Shown: positions 1 to 8,771 of the stretch, one piece after another
Layout: every line of letters begins with the position of its first letter
Numbering within the stretch: the first letter of the stretch is position 1
Assembly: GCF_012641335.1 (NCBI RefSeq)
Contig: NZ_JABAID010000006.1
Span: forward strand, 62,001 to 126,000
DNA from: Novosphingobium sp. ERN07
GTDB lineage: Bacteria; Pseudomonadota; Alphaproteobacteria; Sphingomonadales; Sphingomonadaceae
Length of the DNA stretch: 64,000 nt
Direction: 5' to 3'
The notes under the pieces: model-generated
Databases searched by the model: none
Seen by the model: only the letters and a program-made list of their open reading frames with translations
Told to the model about the DNA's origin: nothing
Position numbers and translations under genes: made by a program

Positions 1-2331
1 CTGCCCGAAGCCGACGATATCGGCAAAACCATCGCCGTTCACATCGCCCGCGGTGCGGGCAAAGCCATTTTGCGAGGTCCAGCCATTGGCGGGGTTGAAG
101 TTTGACGAGCCGGTGATGGGGGCGGCAAAGCCGTAGTAGGCGACAGTCGTGCCGGGCGTGTTGCCGGGCTTTTGCAGGATCGTGCTGAGGGCAACCTGCA
201 CGCCGAAAGTGCCGAAGCCGATGACGTCATCGCGGCCATCGCCGTTAACGTCTGCCATTTCGCGATGGAAGTTGTTGTCCGACGCCCAGCCCTGATTGAC
301 GCCGAAATTGGCGATGCCCGTGTAGGTTGGCAGGTAGGTATCGTCCGACTGGCGAATGGCGACAAGCGTGCCTTCCTGCCCGAACCCGACGATATCCGGG
401 CGGCGATCCCCGTTCACATCGGCAAGAAGGCGCGGGAAGCGGTCTTGCGATGTCCAGCCTCCTGCATTCGGGGCGAAATCGGCAAGGATCGCGTCGCCGG
501 GATCGACGAAACGGGACGTGATGTAAAGCGCTTCGCCGAAGAGCAGTTGCTCGATGCCGGTGAGCGTATCGATGCCCTCCTTGCCGGAGGTGACGGTAAT
601 GGACCCATTGGCGTTGCGGGTGATCGTGGCGTCAGCACGGGCGAGATTGAAGAACGCGGTATCGATGCCGGGACCGCCTTCGAGCGTGTCTTTGCCCGCA
701 CCGCCGCTGAGATAATCGTTGCCGAAGCCGCCGACGAGATGGTTTGGCCCCTTGCCGGCCTGCAGAATATCGTCTCCGCCATTGCCGTAGATGGTGCCGC
801 CCAGGGTTCCGCCACGGGCATCGACGGTATCGTCGCCCGGACCCATCTCTATGTCGCCGGTGACCTGCCCGTTGATCAGGATCTGCGATGAGGCGCTGAA
901 ATCGCCCTCTGGCGTATCGAGATCGACACCGAATAGCCGCGCGTTGACGCTGTAGATGCTGGCGATGGTGCTATCTGTGCTGACGACAAGGCGGGCGCCG
1001 AATACCGCATCGACGTTGGTGGACGTGAGCGTACTGGCGTTGATGGTCAGGCCCGTTCCCTGGCCCACGCGGATGTCGGTAAAATCAGACCCGGCGTTGT
1101 CGATCGTCCAGTTCGACTGGATGACGTAGTCTAGATTTATGAAGAGCTTTTCAAAACCGCTAAATCGGCCAAGATCGACCGAGCGCGGCGAACCCTCGTT
1201 GAATGTGTCCAAGCGTAGCGTATCGATCCCAGCTCCGCCATCAACAAGTCCGCCGACCGTCGCCAGTGGGCGGAAATCACTTGCGCTGAATTTTAAAAAG
1301 TCATCGCCGAGACCAAGATTGACATTGCCTGTGATACTACTTGCTTGGCTAAGTATAACGTATTCTGACTTGCCGGTTCCGGAAATTGACCTAAATGTCG
1401 ATGCGCTCACTGCAATATAGTCACCATCCAGTGCCAGATCGACGAGCGGGTTAATGGAAGTGATAAAGTTTGCCAGCGCATTCTCTGTCGCTGAGACAAT
1501 CGTGACAGATTGCAATCCGGACAAGTTTTGAATGTTACTGGTGGTTCTATCAGCAACGTAAATTGTCGCCTGCTCAAAGCCTGCGAGATTGGCTGCGTCG
1601 AAAACAGCCGGGCCTGTGGCGATTTGGAGTGAGTCGTATTCCTCACCCCCAACAGCTCTGAAGGACGTATAAGCACCTTCGATGCGAAGGACATCCGCTC
1701 CTGCGCCGAGATCAATGAGGTTCAACGACGCCCCGCTACCTGATGCAGTGAAGCTGTCGTTCCCGCCAGCGAGTGTGACATTGCCGGAAATTGTGCCGCG
1801 ATTGACCACGATGTCATCGCCGGAGGAGCCGGTGATCAGGGCGACTTGACCGCCAGCCTCGTTGATGAAGGTGGAACCGCCCTGATTCATCGCCACGCCG
1901 CGATAGAAAATGCGGCCCGAGGCGGTGTTCGTCAGCGTGATGCCGGGCGCGTCCAGACTGATGCCGCCATAGGTGAGCGCATTGTTGGTGGCGGTGCCTG
2001 CGGTGGTGATGCTGCGAGGCGCATAGTAGGCAAGGCCGATACCGCCGGTAATGAACGGGGTGGCGGCGAAGACACCGGGGCCAAGACCGGGCAAGGCGAT
2101 GGTCGTGCTGCCGTACGTGAGCGAACCGCCACTAAATTCGACAAAGCTGCTGACCGCAGGCGCATCCGTGATGACGATCAGATCGTCAGGACCGAAGTCC
2201 GTGATGGTATCGCCATTCAGATTGGCGGTGGTGCCTGAAATACGATCACCACCCCCAGCGCCGGTGATTGTATCAATACCAGACGTGGCATTTAGGATTT
2301 CTGCTGAACCAGTTCCGGTAACAATGGCCAA
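1..2331 (-). CDS. RTX/VCBS-repeat secreted protein, partial (C-terminus beyond window)
   Basis: The minus strand is open from about 2355 to the left edge of the window, giving 777 residues without a stop, so the C-terminus is missing. The chosen start is a TTG at 2331, because an AGGGA ribosome binding site lies 9 nt upstream and the product then begins MAIVTGTGSAEILNAT, a typical opening for secreted repeat proteins. A GTG at 2355 is possible but has no clear binding site. The first half is beta-solenoid-like. Glycine- and aspartate-rich nonapeptides (GNGGDDILQAG, GGFGNDYLSGGAGKDTL) lie around residues 520-560. At least three FG-GAP/VCBS-type repeats follow, with the core DVNGDGRDD or DVNGDGFAD followed by VGFG. 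There is no Sec signal peptide, which fits a type I secretion substrate whose export signal would be beyond the window. The ligand or function cannot be read from this part. Confidence 0.85.
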   Translation of the reverse strand, partial: MAIVTGTGSAEILNATSGIDTITGAGGGDRISGTTANLNGDTITDFGPDDLIVITDAPAVSSFVEFSGGSLTYGSTTIALPGLGPGVFAATPFITGGIGLAYYAPRSITTAGTATNNALTYGGISLDAPGITLTNTASGRIFYRGVAMNQGGSTFINEAGGQVALITGSSGDDIVVNRGTISGNVTLAGGNDSFTASGSGASLNLIDLGAGADVLRIEGAYTSFRAVGGEEYDSLQIATGPAVFDAANLAGFEQATIYVADRTTSNIQNLSGLQSVTIVSATENALANFITSINPLVDLALDGDYIAVSASTFRSISGTGKSEYVILSQASSITGNVNLGLGDDFLKFSASDFRPLATVGGLVDGGAGIDTLRLDTFNEGSPRSVDLGRFSGFEKLFINLDYVIQSNWTIDNAGSDFTDIRVGQGTGLTINASTLTSTNVDAVFGARLVVSTDSTIASIYSVNARLFGVDLDTPEGDFSASSQILINGQVTGDIEMGPGDDTVDARGGTLGGTIYGNGGDDILQAGKGPNHLVGGFGNDYLSGGAGKDTLEGGPGIDTAFFNLARADATITRNANGSITVTSGKEGIDTLTGIEQLLFGEALYITSRFVDPGDAILADFAPNAGGWTSQDRFPRLLADVNGDRRPDIVGFGQEGTLVAIRQSDDTYLPTYTGIANFGVNQGWASDNNFHREMADVNGDGRDDVIGFGTFGVQVALSTILQKPGNTPGTTVAYYGFAAPITGSSNFNPANGWTSQNGFARTAGDVNGDGFADIVGFGQ

Positions 2332-2415
2332 TGTCGTAAATCCCTGTCCGCGCACTCAATACTGCTGCCTGTGTAATAGCAGGTGCGGGTCGGGTGTCTA
2401 CGATTTGGCGACGAA

Positions 2416-2598
2416 TTAGTGGTGGTGCTGCTCCTGCCCATGCGGCGTCACCAGCGGGAGATCTTCATAGGCGGGTTGGAAGCCCAGCAGGCGGTAGAGT
2501 TCCGGGCGGAGGTAGGGGAAGGCGTCTCCGGCGTCTTCGTGGACGCGGGCGCATTCGCCCAGGAATGTGTCGATAGTGCGAAAAAGGCCGCGTTTCAT
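2416..2598 (-). CDS. small hypothetical protein (60 aa)
   Basis: This short ORF begins MKRGLFRTIDTFLGEC and ends in a histidine-rich tail (QEQHHH). Codon use has the high GC third-position bias of its neighbours, and the composition looks like a globular protein (PYLRPELYRLLGFQPAYEDL) rather than a shadow frame. The reading frame extends upstream to 2712, but the ATG at 2598 fits better. It lies head to tail with the repeat-protein gene, 84 bp upstream of that gene's start. I do not recognise the family. Confidence 0.5.
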   Translation of the reverse strand: MKRGLFRTIDTFLGECARVHEDAGDAFPYLRPELYRLLGFQPAYEDLPLVTPHGQEQHHH

Positions 2599-2708
2599 GG
2601 GGTACCGTTTTTGTGCGGAATTGCGACGCGCGAACCCTTGCGCCGGGAGGCGTGAGTCGCGCCAAGATATTCTTGTTTCGTCAAATTTCGGCAATGTGGT
2701 GGATCGAA

Positions 2709-2751
2709 ACACAGCTTCTCTAACATGCTGGGAACGCTGGAGAAGCTGTGT
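2709..2751 (-). terminator. inverted repeat after the phosphodiesterase gene
   Basis: A perfect 12-bp inverted repeat (arms 2709-2720 and 2740-2751, 19-nt loop) lies 11 bp beyond the stop codon of the minus-strand phosphodiesterase gene. No strong T-run follows, so it may stabilise the transcript end rather than act as a classical intrinsic terminator. Confidence 0.5.
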
Positions 2752-2762
2752 CTGGAAAGAGG

Positions 2763-4130
2763 TCAGTCGGTGATCTTAAGGGGCGCGGCCTCAGCCTTGG
2801 GCAGGGGGGCGCCCATGCGGGCCGCCAGTGTGGGGGCGATGGCGCGCATATCGATCTCGCCAAGGTTGCGGGCTTGGGCCACGCCCTTGCCCATTATGAG
2901 GAAAGTGGAGCGCATTTCCGGCAGGGTTGGGAAATAGCCATGCATTCCCTTGTAGCGCGAGGGTTTGGCCAGCGGTGCTTGCGCGTCGAAACTGCCGGCA
3001 AGCGCGCCGGGCTTCAGATCGACATAGAAGCTGGCCTGCGGATTGCCGCCCATCTGTGCGATTTCGGCGCGGGTGGCGATTTTCGCGATCCGCGCTTGCG
3101 GGTCTGCCGCGAGCTTTTCGAGCAGACTGCCTACCATCCCGCCAAGCGCCGCATCATCGGGCCGGGCAAGGACGATGGCAATCGAGCCGCCCGACGGCCA
3201 AGGCATGGCGTCCCATGATGCGACTTTGCCATCGGCGTTGAGCTTTATCAGCCCGGCATCGATGAACGGGCGGAACAGGTTGATTTCGGTCTCGGTGGCG
3301 ACAAAGCCGTGATCGCTGACGAGCGCGACCGTGGCATCGGGATGTGCGGCCAGTTCGGCAGCAGCCATCTTGCCCACAGCAGCGTCGAGACGTTCAAGCA
3401 CGGCATTGGCCTGCGCGCTGCCGGGGCCGAACAGGTGCTCTTCATGATCGAGCGCGGCGAGATAGACGGTGAGGAAGCCGGGCTTCTTCGTTTCGATCAG
3501 GCGAACGGCGAATTTTGCTCGGTTTTCGTCGGCTTCCACGCCTTCATCGATGCCATCGGCATAGGGACCGCAATCGTGTTCGAGCGCTGCGTAGAGGCCA
3601 GGCGTGGCGAGCGCTTTCAGCATCTTGCGATCATCCGCGTGGCCCGAACGCCAGATCTGCGGCATGTTCCACGTGAGCGAGGAGACGCCGACGCTGACCG
3701 GCCAATGAATGTTGCCAGTGGTGTGGCCCGCCGCCTTTGCCGCGTCCCACAGGGTAGGGGCGGTGATATCATCCGCAAACCAGAACCAGCCGCCGTAGTT
3801 GATCTGTGTGGGATCGAACGTGGTGTTGCCGACGATGCCGTGGCGGGCGGGTGCCACGCCGGTGATCAGCGTGGTGTGGCTAGGGTAGGTAACGGTGGGC
3901 AGATTGCCGGTGACGCTGGTGGCGTAGCTGCCTTCGGCAAGGAAGCGGCGGAGGTTGGGGATTTTGAGGCCGCGCTTATCAGCTTCGAGGACATCGCCGG
4001 GGCGAAGGCCATCTATCGAGATGAGCAGGACCGGCGCGCGGCTTTCTTCGGCCCGAACGGCGACAGGCGCCGCACTGCATAGCAGCGCGACGCCCGCGAC
4101 GAGGGCCTTTGCGAAGGAAAGGCCGGGCAT
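2763..4130 (-). CDS. alkaline phosphatase superfamily phosphodiesterase/nucleotide pyrophosphatase, exported
   Basis: The 455-residue protein has a signal peptide (about residues 1-27, ending AVRA/EES) followed by a type I phosphodiesterase/nucleotide pyrophosphatase domain. Metal-ligand and catalytic signatures are visible: SIDGLRP near residue 40, the nucleophile motif PTVTYPSHTTL with its threonine near residue 81, ALDHEEH, VSDHGF, and a late MHGYFP histidine. These match ectonucleotide pyrophosphatase enzymes that hydrolyse phosphodiester or pyrophosphate bonds in the periplasm. Its start lies 2 bp past the stop of the TonB-dependent receptor gene, so the two are almost certainly cotranscribed from the Pho-box promoter upstream of the receptor. 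That supports a role in releasing phosphate from organic esters. The exact substrate is not shown. Confidence 0.88.
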   Translation of the reverse strand: MPGLSFAKALVAGVALLCSAAPVAVRAEESRAPVLLISIDGLRPGDVLEADKRGLKIPNLRRFLAEGSYATSVTGNLPTVTYPSHTTLITGVAPARHGIVGNTTFDPTQINYGGWFWFADDITAPTLWDAAKAAGHTTGNIHWPVSVGVSSLTWNMPQIWRSGHADDRKMLKALATPGLYAALEHDCGPYADGIDEGVEADENRAKFAVRLIETKKPGFLTVYLAALDHEEHLFGPGSAQANAVLERLDAAVGKMAAAELAAHPDATVALVSDHGFVATETEINLFRPFIDAGLIKLNADGKVASWDAMPWPSGGSIAIVLARPDDAALGGMVGSLLEKLAADPQARIAKIATRAEIAQMGGNPQASFYVDLKPGALAGSFDAQAPLAKPSRYKGMHGYFPTLPEMRSTFLIMGKGVAQARNLGEIDMRAIAPTLAARMGAPLPKAEAAPLKITD

Positions 4131-4132
4131 GT

Positions 4133-6433
4133 TCAGAAGCCGACCTTGACGGTGGCAAAGACCTGCATCGGCGCACCGGCCAGCAGGGTCTGGTTATCGC
4201 CGCTGAAGCCGAAGCCGTTGGACCCGATCGTGGCGACATAGCGCTTGTCGAACAGGTTCACCGCGTTGAACTGCAGTTCGACCGGCTGGCGCTGGCCGAT
4301 GTCGAGGCGGTAGCCGATGGTGGCATCCACCAGCGCGCGGCCCGGCACTGACTGATCGTTCAGGTAGGTGAAGTAGCGCTTTGACAGGTAGTTCACGCCC
4401 ACACGACCAAAGACCGTATCGCTGTCATACGACAGTTCGCCACGCAACAGGTGCTTTGGCGTATCGACCACGGTTTTGCCCTTGGTCGGCTGGACCGTGA
4501 CCGGGGTGGTGCTGGTGATCACAACATCATCGCGATAAGTGGTGTCGTTGTAGCTGTAGGACGCGAATGCGCCAAAGCCGCCGGGGAGCTTTACGTCCAC
4601 TGCCGCTTCGATGCCGAGCGCGCGGACCGAACCGACGTTCTGCAACGCGTTGGTTGCGCCGACGATGCCAAGCGATGTGGGGATGACCAGCAGGCGATCG
4701 CGGAAGTTCACATAATAACCCGCGAGCGAGGCGTTCACGATGCCGGTGTTATAGCGCAGGCCGGCTTCGTAAGTGTCAGAGCGTTCGGGCTTGATCGTGT
4801 CCTTGATGGCATCGAAGCCGGCCTGCGTGGCCGAGAACGGGCCGCTGGTGGTGGACGCCTGATAGGCGCGCGTTACCTGCGTAAAGCCTGCAAAAGCTTC
4901 GAGGCCGCCATCGAACTTGTAGTTCAGGCCTACATGCGGCTGGAACCAGTCTTCCACCTTCAGATCGCCCGTGGCGCGGCTGTTGGTGTTTACCAGCGCG
5001 AAGGCGTTGGTATCGACTGAATAGCCCTTCCAGCCGATGTTCACCTTGAGCGCGCCGAGATCGATATCGTCAGAAACGTAATATTGCAGCGTATCGGTTT
5101 CGAACGCGATGGACCACTGGGTGGCGAAGGGGTTGCGCTGGAAATCGCGGTGATCGCGGCCCGGATTGGTGCGGCTTTCATAGCCGTAGAAACGACGCGA
5201 CTGGATGAAGTCGTTCTTTTCGTACCAGCCGCCGATCAGCAGCGTGTTCATGCCGAATTCGCCGGTCCACGAAGCGAAGGCGCCCTTGCGCTTGATGTCG
5301 TATTCGGTGGTGCGGATCGACATCGGCACACCCGAAGGACTGGCGAGGTAGGGGGTGCCCCAAGTGCCCTGACCATCGTTTTCGTGGTAGTAGCCCTTGA
5401 TCGCGAACTTGCCGGTATCGCCGGTAGCGATGGTCAGGCCGAGCGAGGCGAGCGTGTCCTTGCGCAGGCCGGATGCGTCATAATAGGCATCGTCGGCAAT
5501 GACGATGGGCGAGGGGTAGGTGGTGCCCGCAGCCAGGTTGGTGGGCGTGACGCCGCTGTAGCCGGTGTTGGCGGCGATATCGGCAACCAGCACGGCTTCG
5601 GAATAGCGCGAAGGACCGAAGTTGTCCCAGTCATAGCCGAGACGACCGATCATCTCCAGGCTGAGATCCTGATAGTCCTGCTCTGCGCGGTCCGAATAGC
5701 TGAGCGAGCCATCGAGATCGACGCCTTCGCCCAGCGGCATCACGCCGCGCGCGTTGACCATGAAAGTGCGTTGTTTGCCATCACCCTTCCACTTGTCGCC
5801 ATCCTGATACTGGACCGAGGCATAGGCGCGTGCGCCATCAGCCGCACCCACGCCGATGCGGGCAAAACCGCGGTACGTATTTTCAGAACCGTAGGTGCCA
5901 CTGGCGGTGACGCCCAGCGCGTCCTTCGGATCGAGCGAGAAGAATTCGAGCGTCCCGCCAAGGTTGTTGGTCGACTGCGCGGCGATGGAGCCGGAGCCTT
6001 GGGAAACGCGGGTGACGCCAATGTTTTCAGGGCTGATCGCGCGGCTGATGTGCAGACCGTTGGCGTTGCCATAGGACATATCGCCCAGCGGAATACCATC
6101 GAGGTTGAAGCCGAGCTGGTTCTGGCTGAAGCCGCGAATGGTGACGCGGGTGGACCATTCATAGTTGCCGAAAGCATCGGCCGACTGGAAATTGACCGAA
6201 GGCAGCTTTTCGATGGCCTTCAGCGGGCTGGTGCCCGAGGCGAGAATGGTGAGTTCGGCAGTCGACAGTTCCTGCACTTGGCGGGTCTGGCCTGCGCCGA
6301 GGACGACGATTTCAGCGCTGGCGGCATCTGCGGCGGCAGCGGCTTCCTCGGCAGCAGGGGCGGACTGGGCGGCGGCGATTGCCGGGGCGGCAACGAGCGA
6401 AGTGCTGGCCAGCAGCACGGCGACGATACGCAT
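4133..6433 (-). CDS. TonB-dependent outer membrane receptor
   Basis: This is a 766-residue TonB-dependent receptor. The start at 6433 (MRIVAVLLASTSLVAAPA) has GAGGGA 7 nt upstream and gives a clean signal peptide ending AIAAAQ; in-frame starts further upstream (6448, 6499) add non-signal residues. A TonB-box-like EIVVLG follows a short alanine-rich linker. The plug domain is visible (KAIEKLPSVNFQ, VTIRGFSQNQLGFNLDGIPL), followed by a long beta-barrel ending in phenylalanine (TVKVGF), as usual for outer membrane barrels. It is the first gene of a two-gene unit with the phosphodiesterase. The four Pho-box half-sites upstream suggest induction by phosphate starvation and uptake of a phosphorylated compound such as a nucleotide or phytate breakdown product. 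The ligand is inference. Confidence 0.92.
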   Translation of the reverse strand: MRIVAVLLASTSLVAAPAIAAAQSAPAAEEAAAAADAASAEIVVLGAGQTRQVQELSTAELTILASGTSPLKAIEKLPSVNFQSADAFGNYEWSTRVTIRGFSQNQLGFNLDGIPLGDMSYGNANGLHISRAISPENIGVTRVSQGSGSIAAQSTNNLGGTLEFFSLDPKDALGVTASGTYGSENTYRGFARIGVGAADGARAYASVQYQDGDKWKGDGKQRTFMVNARGVMPLGEGVDLDGSLSYSDRAEQDYQDLSLEMIGRLGYDWDNFGPSRYSEAVLVADIAANTGYSGVTPTNLAAGTTYPSPIVIADDAYYDASGLRKDTLASLGLTIATGDTGKFAIKGYYHENDGQGTWGTPYLASPSGVPMSIRTTEYDIKRKGAFASWTGEFGMNTLLIGGWYEKNDFIQSRRFYGYESRTNPGRDHRDFQRNPFATQWSIAFETDTLQYYVSDDIDLGALKVNIGWKGYSVDTNAFALVNTNSRATGDLKVEDWFQPHVGLNYKFDGGLEAFAGFTQVTRAYQASTTSGPFSATQAGFDAIKDTIKPERSDTYEAGLRYNTGIVNASLAGYYVNFRDRLLVIPTSLGIVGATNALQNVGSVRALGIEAAVDVKLPGGFGAFASYSYNDTTYRDDVVITSTTPVTVQPTKGKTVVDTPKHLLRGELSYDSDTVFGRVGVNYLSKRYFTYLNDQSVPGRALVDATIGYRLDIGQRQPVELQFNAVNLFDKRYVATIGSNGFGFSGDNQTLLAGAPMQVFATVKVGF

Positions 6434-6511
6434 GGTTTGATCCCTCATGTTCCACATTGGTGTGGTGAGGCGGCTGCTAGGCCTTCGCTGTTGCAGCATC
6501 GTGCAATTTCA

Positions 6512-6551
6512 GGGACAGATCAGGGACATCTGTGTGACGAATGATTGACAG
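6512..6551 (-). promoter_or_regulatory. Pho-box array (four half-sites) upstream of the TonB receptor gene
   Basis: Read on the minus strand toward the receptor gene, four PhoB-like half-sites occur with exact 11-bp spacing: CTGTCAA (6551-6545), TCGTCAC (6540-6534), ATGTCCC (6529-6523) and CTGTCCC (6518-6512). The PhoB consensus is a direct repeat of CTGTCAN at 11-bp period. The array ends about 78 bp before the receptor start, leaving room for a -10 element and leader. Confidence 0.65.
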
Positions 6552-6569
6552 CAATGTTCCGCAGTGTCG

Positions 6570-6587
6570 CTGTCACGCGACTGTAAC
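6570..6587 (+). promoter_or_regulatory. Pho box upstream of ppk1
   Basis: CTGTCACGCGACTGTAAC is a two-half-site Pho box (CTGTCAC, 4 nt, CTGTAAC; 11-bp period) facing ppk1. It overlaps the most upstream possible ppk1 start and lies just before the others, which argues for a translation start further downstream (TTG 6633 or ATG 6612). Confidence 0.7.
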
Positions 6588-6632
6588 GCATGGTGCGCAA
6601 TGGCTGGCAGAATGTCGGCAGGGGACTTGGCT

Positions 6633-8771
6633 TTGAGTATCGATGATCTGCCTCCGGTGCAGGAACGCTTCTTCAATCGGGAACTGAGCTGGCTTGCGTT
6701 CAATCGGCGCGTTCTGGCCGAGGCGGTGAATGCGGACTATCCGTTGCTGGAGCGGTTGCGGTTCCTGTCGATCAGCGGCAACAATCTTGACGAGTTCATG
6801 ATGGTGCGCGTGGCCGGGATCGCGGGGCAGGTTCGGCGGCAGATCGATGAGCTTTCCATCGATGGGCAGACGCCGCAGCAGCAGCTTGGCGCTTTGCTGG
6901 AGGCGGTGAAGGAACTGATCGACGCGCAGCAGGACGTGTTGTTCGGGCTGAAGGACCATCTGGCCGAAGCCGGAATCCGCATCATCGACAACGACGCCCT
7001 GAACAAGGGTGAAGCCGAGTGGCTGCGCGACTATTTCGAAGAACATGTCGTGCCGGTGCTGACGCCGCAGGCGATTGATCCGGCGCATCCGTTCCCGTTT
7101 ATCGCCAACCAGGGCACGGGCATCCTGTTCCAGTTACAGCGCGTGGCCGATAGCGCGGGGGTGACGGAGATGATCCTGATCCCGCCTGCGCTGCCGCGCT
7201 TTGTCCGGCTTCCGGGTAGCAAGGCATCTTGGGTGGGGATTGAGGAACTGGTCCGGCGCCATGCAACGCTGCTGTTTCCGGGGTTCAAGATTCTGGGCAA
7301 TGGCACGTTCCGCGTGCTGCGCGACAGCGATATCGAAATCGAGGAAGATGCCGAGGATCTGGTACGCTATTATCGCACCGCCATCCAGCGGCGGCGGCGC
7401 GGCAAGGTCATCTTGCTGCACTTGCAGGAAAATTTCGATGCCGATGCCGAGCGTCTGCTTCGTCAGCAATTGCGGCTGGATCATGCGCTGGTGATCAAGA
7501 GCCGGGGCTTGCTGGCGATCAGCGGGCTTTCGGCGGTGATCGACGAGGATCGGCAGGATCTGAAGTTCGATCCCTATAACCCGCGCTACCCGGAACGCAT
7601 CCTTGAGCATGACGGCGATTGCTTTTCGGCCATTCGCGAAAAGGATCTGGTGATCCACCACCCTTACGAAAGTTTCGAGGTGGTGATCGATTTCCTGCGG
7701 CAGGCGGCGGCAGACCCGGACGTGGTGGCGATCAAGCAGACGCTTTATCGTGCGGGCAAGCAATCGGCGGTGATTGCGGCGCTGATCGCGGCGGCGGAGG
7801 CGGGCAAGTCGGTGACCGCCGTGGTCGAACTGAAGGCGCGCTTTGACGAAGAGCAGAACCTGATGTGGGCCGCGCAACTGGAACGCGCGGGCGTGCAGGT
7901 GATCTATGGCTTCGTGGACTGGAAGACCCACGCCAAGATCAGCATGGTGGTGCGGCGCGAAGGGGGCGGGTATCGGACCTACTGCCACTTCGGCACGGGC
8001 AATTATCACCCGATCACCGCGCGCATCTATACCGACCTGTCGTTCTTCACCGCCGATCCGCGCATGGGGCGCGATGCGGGGCAGTTGTTCAACTTCGTGA
8101 CCGGATATGTCGAACCGAAGCACACCGAACTGCTGGCGATCAGCCCGATCAACCTGCGCGAACGGCTGTATGAGTGCATTGATCGCGAAGTGACGCTGGC
8201 CAAGGCCGGGCGGCCTGCGACGATCTGGGCCAAGCTGAACCAGTTGACCGACCCGGACCTGATCGACCGGCTATACCTTGCCAGCATGGCGGGCGTCGAA
8301 ATCCGGCTGGTGGTGCGCGGCATCTGCTGCCTGAAGCCGGGCGTGCCGGGGCTTTCGGAAACGATCGAGGTGAAATCGATCATCGGACGGTTCCTTGAAC
8401 ACAGCCGCATCTGGGCGTTCGGAAATGGCGCGCGGATGCCGAACAAGCGGGCGCGGGTGTTCATATCTTCGGCTGACGGGATGAGCCGCAACATGGGCCG
8501 TCGCGTTGAAGTGCTGGTGCCGGTGAAGAACCCGACGGTGCATGACCAGATACTCGATCAGGTGATGCTGGCGAACCTGCTGGACACCGAACAGAGCTGG
8601 GAACTGGGGCCGGACGGGGACTACGAGCGGTTCGAGAAAGGGGAGCCGTCGTTCAACCTGCACGGCTATTTCATGACCAACCCGTCGCTTTCCGGGCGCG
8701 GGGCAGCGCTTTCCCGTGGACGAAAAGTTCCCAAGCTTGCGTTGCGGCGCGGTGCGGCTAACCGTGGCTGA
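6633..8771 (+). CDS. ppk1: polyphosphate kinase 1
   Basis: Polyphosphate kinase reversibly polymerises the ATP gamma-phosphate into inorganic polyphosphate. The family N-terminus is clear (ERFFNRELSWLAFNRRVL), followed by the head domain and the two phospholipase-D-like catalytic domains: VIKQTLYRAGKQSAV, VVELKARFDEEQN, THAKISMVVRRE with the expected phosphorylated histidine, and CHFGTGNYHPITARIY. I chose a TTG at 6633, since AGGGGA lies 8 nt upstream and the Pho box occupies 6570-6587. ATG codons at 6612 or 6600 in the same frame are alternatives with weaker binding sites. The length of 712 aa is normal. The stop abuts the GTG start of ppx with no gap, so they form an operon. Confidence 0.95.
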   Translation: MSIDDLPPVQERFFNRELSWLAFNRRVLAEAVNADYPLLERLRFLSISGNNLDEFMMVRVAGIAGQVRRQIDELSIDGQTPQQQLGALLEAVKELIDAQQDVLFGLKDHLAEAGIRIIDNDALNKGEAEWLRDYFEEHVVPVLTPQAIDPAHPFPFIANQGTGILFQLQRVADSAGVTEMILIPPALPRFVRLPGSKASWVGIEELVRRHATLLFPGFKILGNGTFRVLRDSDIEIEEDAEDLVRYYRTAIQRRRRGKVILLHLQENFDADAERLLRQQLRLDHALVIKSRGLLAISGLSAVIDEDRQDLKFDPYNPRYPERILEHDGDCFSAIREKDLVIHHPYESFEVVIDFLRQAAADPDVVAIKQTLYRAGKQSAVIAALIAAAEAGKSVTAVVELKARFDEEQNLMWAAQLERAGVQVIYGFVDWKTHAKISMVVRREGGGYRTYCHFGTGNYHPITARIYTDLSFFTADPRMGRDAGQLFNFVTGYVEPKHTELLAISPINLRERLYECIDREVTLAKAGRPATIWAKLNQLTDPDLIDRLYLASMAGVEIRLVVRGICCLKPGVPGLSETIEVKSIIGRFLEHSRIWAFGNGARMPNKRARVFISSADGMSRNMGRRVEVLVPVKNPTVHDQILDQVMLANLLDTEQSWELGPDGDYERFEKGEPSFNLHGYFMTNPSLSGRGAALSRGRKVPKLALRRGAANRG

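Noticed and set aside
5084-6544. A 486-codon plus-strand ORF opposite the TonB receptor gene
   Set aside because: It is a shadow of the high-GC receptor frame: composition is low-complexity and it has no family signature, whereas the minus-strand frame is a complete receptor.
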